This document shows positions 62,112 to 64,000 of a DNA stretch of 64,000 nt, piece after piece. The translations under genes and the position numbers were made by a program. The notes under the pieces were generated by a model, which had not been told where the DNA came from, searched no databases, and saw only the letters and a program-made list of their open reading frames with translations. Numbering within the stretch: the first letter of the stretch is position 1; every line of letters begins with the position of its first letter. Source of the DNA: an uncultured Eubacteriales bacterium (lineage in GTDB: Bacteria; Bacillota; Clostridia; Peptostreptococcales; Anaerovoracaceae); NCBI GenBank assembly GCA_949285555.1, contig CASDYG010000005.1, forward strand, positions 1 to 64,000, read 5' to 3'.

Positions 62112-64000
62112 TATTTATCCTCCTTTTTCACTTCCTCAACCTTAACGAATGCTGTCTTCTCTTCACCGCAAATAGGGCAGATCCACTCTTCAGGCAATGC
62201 TTCAAAAGTAGTACCTATTCCTACGCCGTTTTCTTCATCACCGATTTCTGGATTATATTCATATCCACAACCGTCACATACATATAGATCCCAGTGTGAA
62301 GGCTCCTTAAGAATAGTAGCCTTTCTCATCTTGACTCTTGGTGGAGCTGGTTTCTTAGGCTTACCATTATCCAGCGCTTTAGTTAGCAGTGGTATTATTT
62401 CTAATACATCTCCTACTATACCATAGTCTGCATTCTTAAATATTGGGGCACTCTTATTCTTATTTATGGCAACGATTGTTGTAGCATCTTTAATACCCTT
62501 TAGATGCTGTCCTGCACCTGAGATACCGCAAGCAATGTATAGATTTCCAGTAAATTTTTGACCGGACATACCAACATATCTTTCGATTGGCAGGTATTTT
62601 AGAGTCTCTGCTACTGGTCTTGATGAACCAACAGCTGCTCCAGCCTGAACTGCCAGCTCTTCTATAAGCTTCATATTCTTCTTTTCGCCAATACCCTTAC
62701 CAGCACTTACTACTCTGTCAGCATCAATTATTGGAGTATTAGGATCAATACCTACTGTGAAATCATAGCCGTCAGCCTTAAGAGCAGCAACCAGATTATC
62801 TACTCTTTCTTGTGCCGTTCCAGAAGCAAATATTGTCTTCTTTCTCTGTCCTGTAATAGGTCCCTTATTCTTACCCTTGGCAGCTGCCTGTTTAGGTGCC
62901 TTTCCAAGTATATGAGATGCAATAACTACTCTCTGGATTTCGTTTGTACCCTCGTAAATAGTACAAATTTTAGCATCCCTGTATGAACGCTCAACTTCCA
63001 TACCCTTCAAATATCCGTTACCTCCGAAGATTTGAAGTGCGTCATTTACCACCTCTAATCCGATGTCAGAAGCATACTGCTTTGCCATTGCACTTTCCAT
63101 ACCATAAGGCTCATGATTGTCTTTCAGCTCTGCAGCGGAGTATACTAAGAATCTAGCGCATCGTATTTTTGTAGCCATATCGGCAATCTTAAATGAGTTA
63201 ATCTGCTGGTGAGCGATTGGCATACCAAACTGCTCTCTTTCAAGAGCATATTCTACAGCATGCTCATATGCTCCCTGTGCAATTCCCAGTGCCTGAGCTG
63301 CAATACCAATTCTTCCTCCGTCTAAAGTAGCCATAGCGATCTTAAATCCCTGGCCTTCCTTGCCAAGAAGATTCTCCTTTGGAACCTTAACATCATTGAA
63401 AATCAGCTCTGCTGTTGAGCTTGAGCGAATACCTAGCTTATCGTAATGATCTCCATATTCGAAGCCTTCCCAGCCCTTTTCAACGATGAATGCACTAATT
63501 CCTCTAGTCCCAATGTTTGGAGTAGTAACAGCAAACACCACATATGTATCGGCAATTGGTGCATTGGTAATAAAGATTTTACCACCATTTAAAATGTAAT
63601 GATCTCCATTAAGTACTGCTGTAGTTTCAGTACCACCAGCATCACTTCCTGCATTTGGCTCAGTCAACCCAAAGGCTCCTAATTTTTCTCCCTTTGCAAG
63701 AGGTACCAAATATTTTTTCTTTTGCTCTTCAGTACCAAATGCGTAGATTGGATAAGAACCAAGAGATGTATGAGCAGATAGAATTACTCCAGTACCACCA
63801 TCTACCCTAGACAGCTCTTCTACAGCTATAGCATAGCTCATATTGTCTAGGCCTGCACCACCATATTCCTTTGGAAATGGTATACCCATAAGACCCATTT
63901 CACCCATCTTTTTTACAATTTCATGAGGGAATTTGTTTTCCTTATCTAAACTAAAAGCAATAGGCTTAACTTCCTCTTCTGCAAGCTTTCTAACCTTTTG
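62111..64000 (-). CDS. Acyl-CoA dehydrogenase - EtfA (FAD domain) - rubredoxin fusion, 5' end outside window
   Basis: The frame continues off the right edge (first visible residues QKVRKLAEEEVKPIA, the start of the dehydrogenase), so about 15-20 N-terminal residues are missing. Domains in order: acyl-CoA dehydrogenase of the short-chain type with catalytic Glu in YEGTNEIQRV; an electron-transfer-flavoprotein alpha C-terminal FAD domain (GSSRPVAETL, GQKFTGNLYIACGISGAGQH); a rubredoxin domain with CDGCGYEYNP and CPICGEEK. The four rubredoxin Cys are intact. Such fusions let electrons pass from acyl-CoA or Etf flavin to rubredoxin within one chain; direction is inferred. Coupled to fprA by a 1-nt overlap. 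Confidence 0.95.
   Translation of the reverse strand, partial: QKVRKLAEEEVKPIAFSLDKENKFPHEIVKKMGEMGLMGIPFPKEYGGAGLDNMSYAIAVEELSRVDGGTGVILSAHTSLGSYPIYAFGTEEQKKKYLVPLAKGEKLGAFGLTEPNAGSDAGGTETTAVLNGDHYILNGGKIFITNAPIADTYVVFAVTTPNIGTRGISAFIVEKGWEGFEYGDHYDKLGIRSSSTAELIFNDVKVPKENLLGKEGQGFKIAMATLDGGRIGIAAQALGIAQGAYEHAVEYALEREQFGMPIAHQQINSFKIADMATKIRCARFLVYSAAELKDNHEPYGMESAMAKQYASDIGLEVVNDALQIFGGNGYLKGMEVERSYRDAKICTIYEGTNEIQRVVIASHILGKAPKQAAAKGKNKGPITGQRKKTIFASGTAQERVDNLVAALKADGYDFTVGIDPNTPIIDADRVVSAGKGIGEKKNMKLIEELAVQAGAAVGSSRPVAETLKYLPIERYVGMSGQKFTGNLYIACGISGAGQHLKGIKDATTIVAINKNKSAPIFKNADYGIVGDVLEIIPLLTKALDNGKPKKPAPPRVKMRKATILKEPSHWDLYVCDGCGYEYNPEIGDEENGVGIGTTFEALPEEWICPICGEEKTAFVKVEEVKKEDK

Noticed and set aside
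1..64000. CRISPR arrays, rRNA genes, integron attC-like arrays
   Set aside because: No regularly spaced repeats and no rRNA sequence were seen in reading both strands; the only tandem repeats are the short units near 56923-56958.

Overview
The window looks like the chromosome of a low-GC, anaerobic, butyrate-forming Clostridia member, possibly of the Eubacteriales Family XIII / Anaerovoracaceae kind (this placement is inference). The reasons are the AT-rich sequence, strong GGAGG ribosome sites, a radC-mreBCD-mrdA-minD order of Gram-positive type, an infC-rpmI-rplT operon with a leader, butyrate enzymes (a CoA-transferase, a Ptb-type phosphotransacylase and a butyryl-CoA-dehydrogenase-like fusion) and oxygen-defence genes (a flavodiiron protein).

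Layout. 1-200: IS3-like terminal sequence and the rplS terminator. 195-8866 (minus): rplS, a small membrane protein, a DMT transporter, then the elongasome cluster minD-mrdA-mreD-mreC-mreB-radC. 8992-16886 (minus): a DUF1015 protein, cmk, nrdR, an AGCS symporter, a trigger-factor-like lipoprotein, a hypothetical, a Cys-rich mini membrane protein and coaBC. 17251-24108 (plus): a five-gene peptide/nickel-type ABC importer operon. It is interrupted between its two ATPase genes by a 1.86-kb cassette flanked by 25-bp direct repeats. The cassette carries its own minus-strand transcription unit: a 23-codon ORF, a secreted 191-aa protein and a 63-aa membrane protein. 24200-25550 (minus): infC (ATC start)-rpmI-rplT with an attenuator leader. 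25713-35440 (minus): a large membrane-protein operon, a Mrp/MBH-like cation antiporter assembly with split and fused subunits, an unlisted 35-aa subunit and two YibE/F proteins. 35637-42382 (plus): lexA, the CoA-transferase, a stand-alone NrdD glycyl-radical-like protein, purB, purA and alr. 42508-44883: a DUF2284 protein and a scar of truncated mobile-element genes ending at tRNA-Arg. 44976-51152 (minus): an LEA-like coiled-coil membrane protein, pfkA and dnaE. 51283-52392: an M29 aminopeptidase. 52518-59646: an M19 dipeptidase gene broken by about 6.1 kb of nested mobile DNA. 59809-64000 (minus): ptb, the flavodiiron gene fprA, and a three-part acyl-CoA dehydrogenase/EtfA/rubredoxin fusion that runs off the right edge.

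The most unusual parts are the following. (i) The nested insertion: dipeptidase interrupted by a phage/ICE-like remnant, whose cytosine methyltransferase is itself interrupted by a 5'-truncated thrS plus sppA and a CPBP protease. (ii) The direct-repeat-flanked secreted-protein/membrane-protein cassette in the ABC operon. (iii) The rearranged Mrp-like operon. (iv) The translationally coupled pair of acyl-CoA dehydrogenase-EtfA-rubredoxin and flavodiiron protein, which suggests a route from fermentative flavins to O2 or NO.

All assignments come from reading the sequence and from memory of protein families; no database search was run. Several CDS starts were moved downstream of the longest possible ORF where a ribosome site decided the matter, and infC was extended upstream to a non-AUG start.
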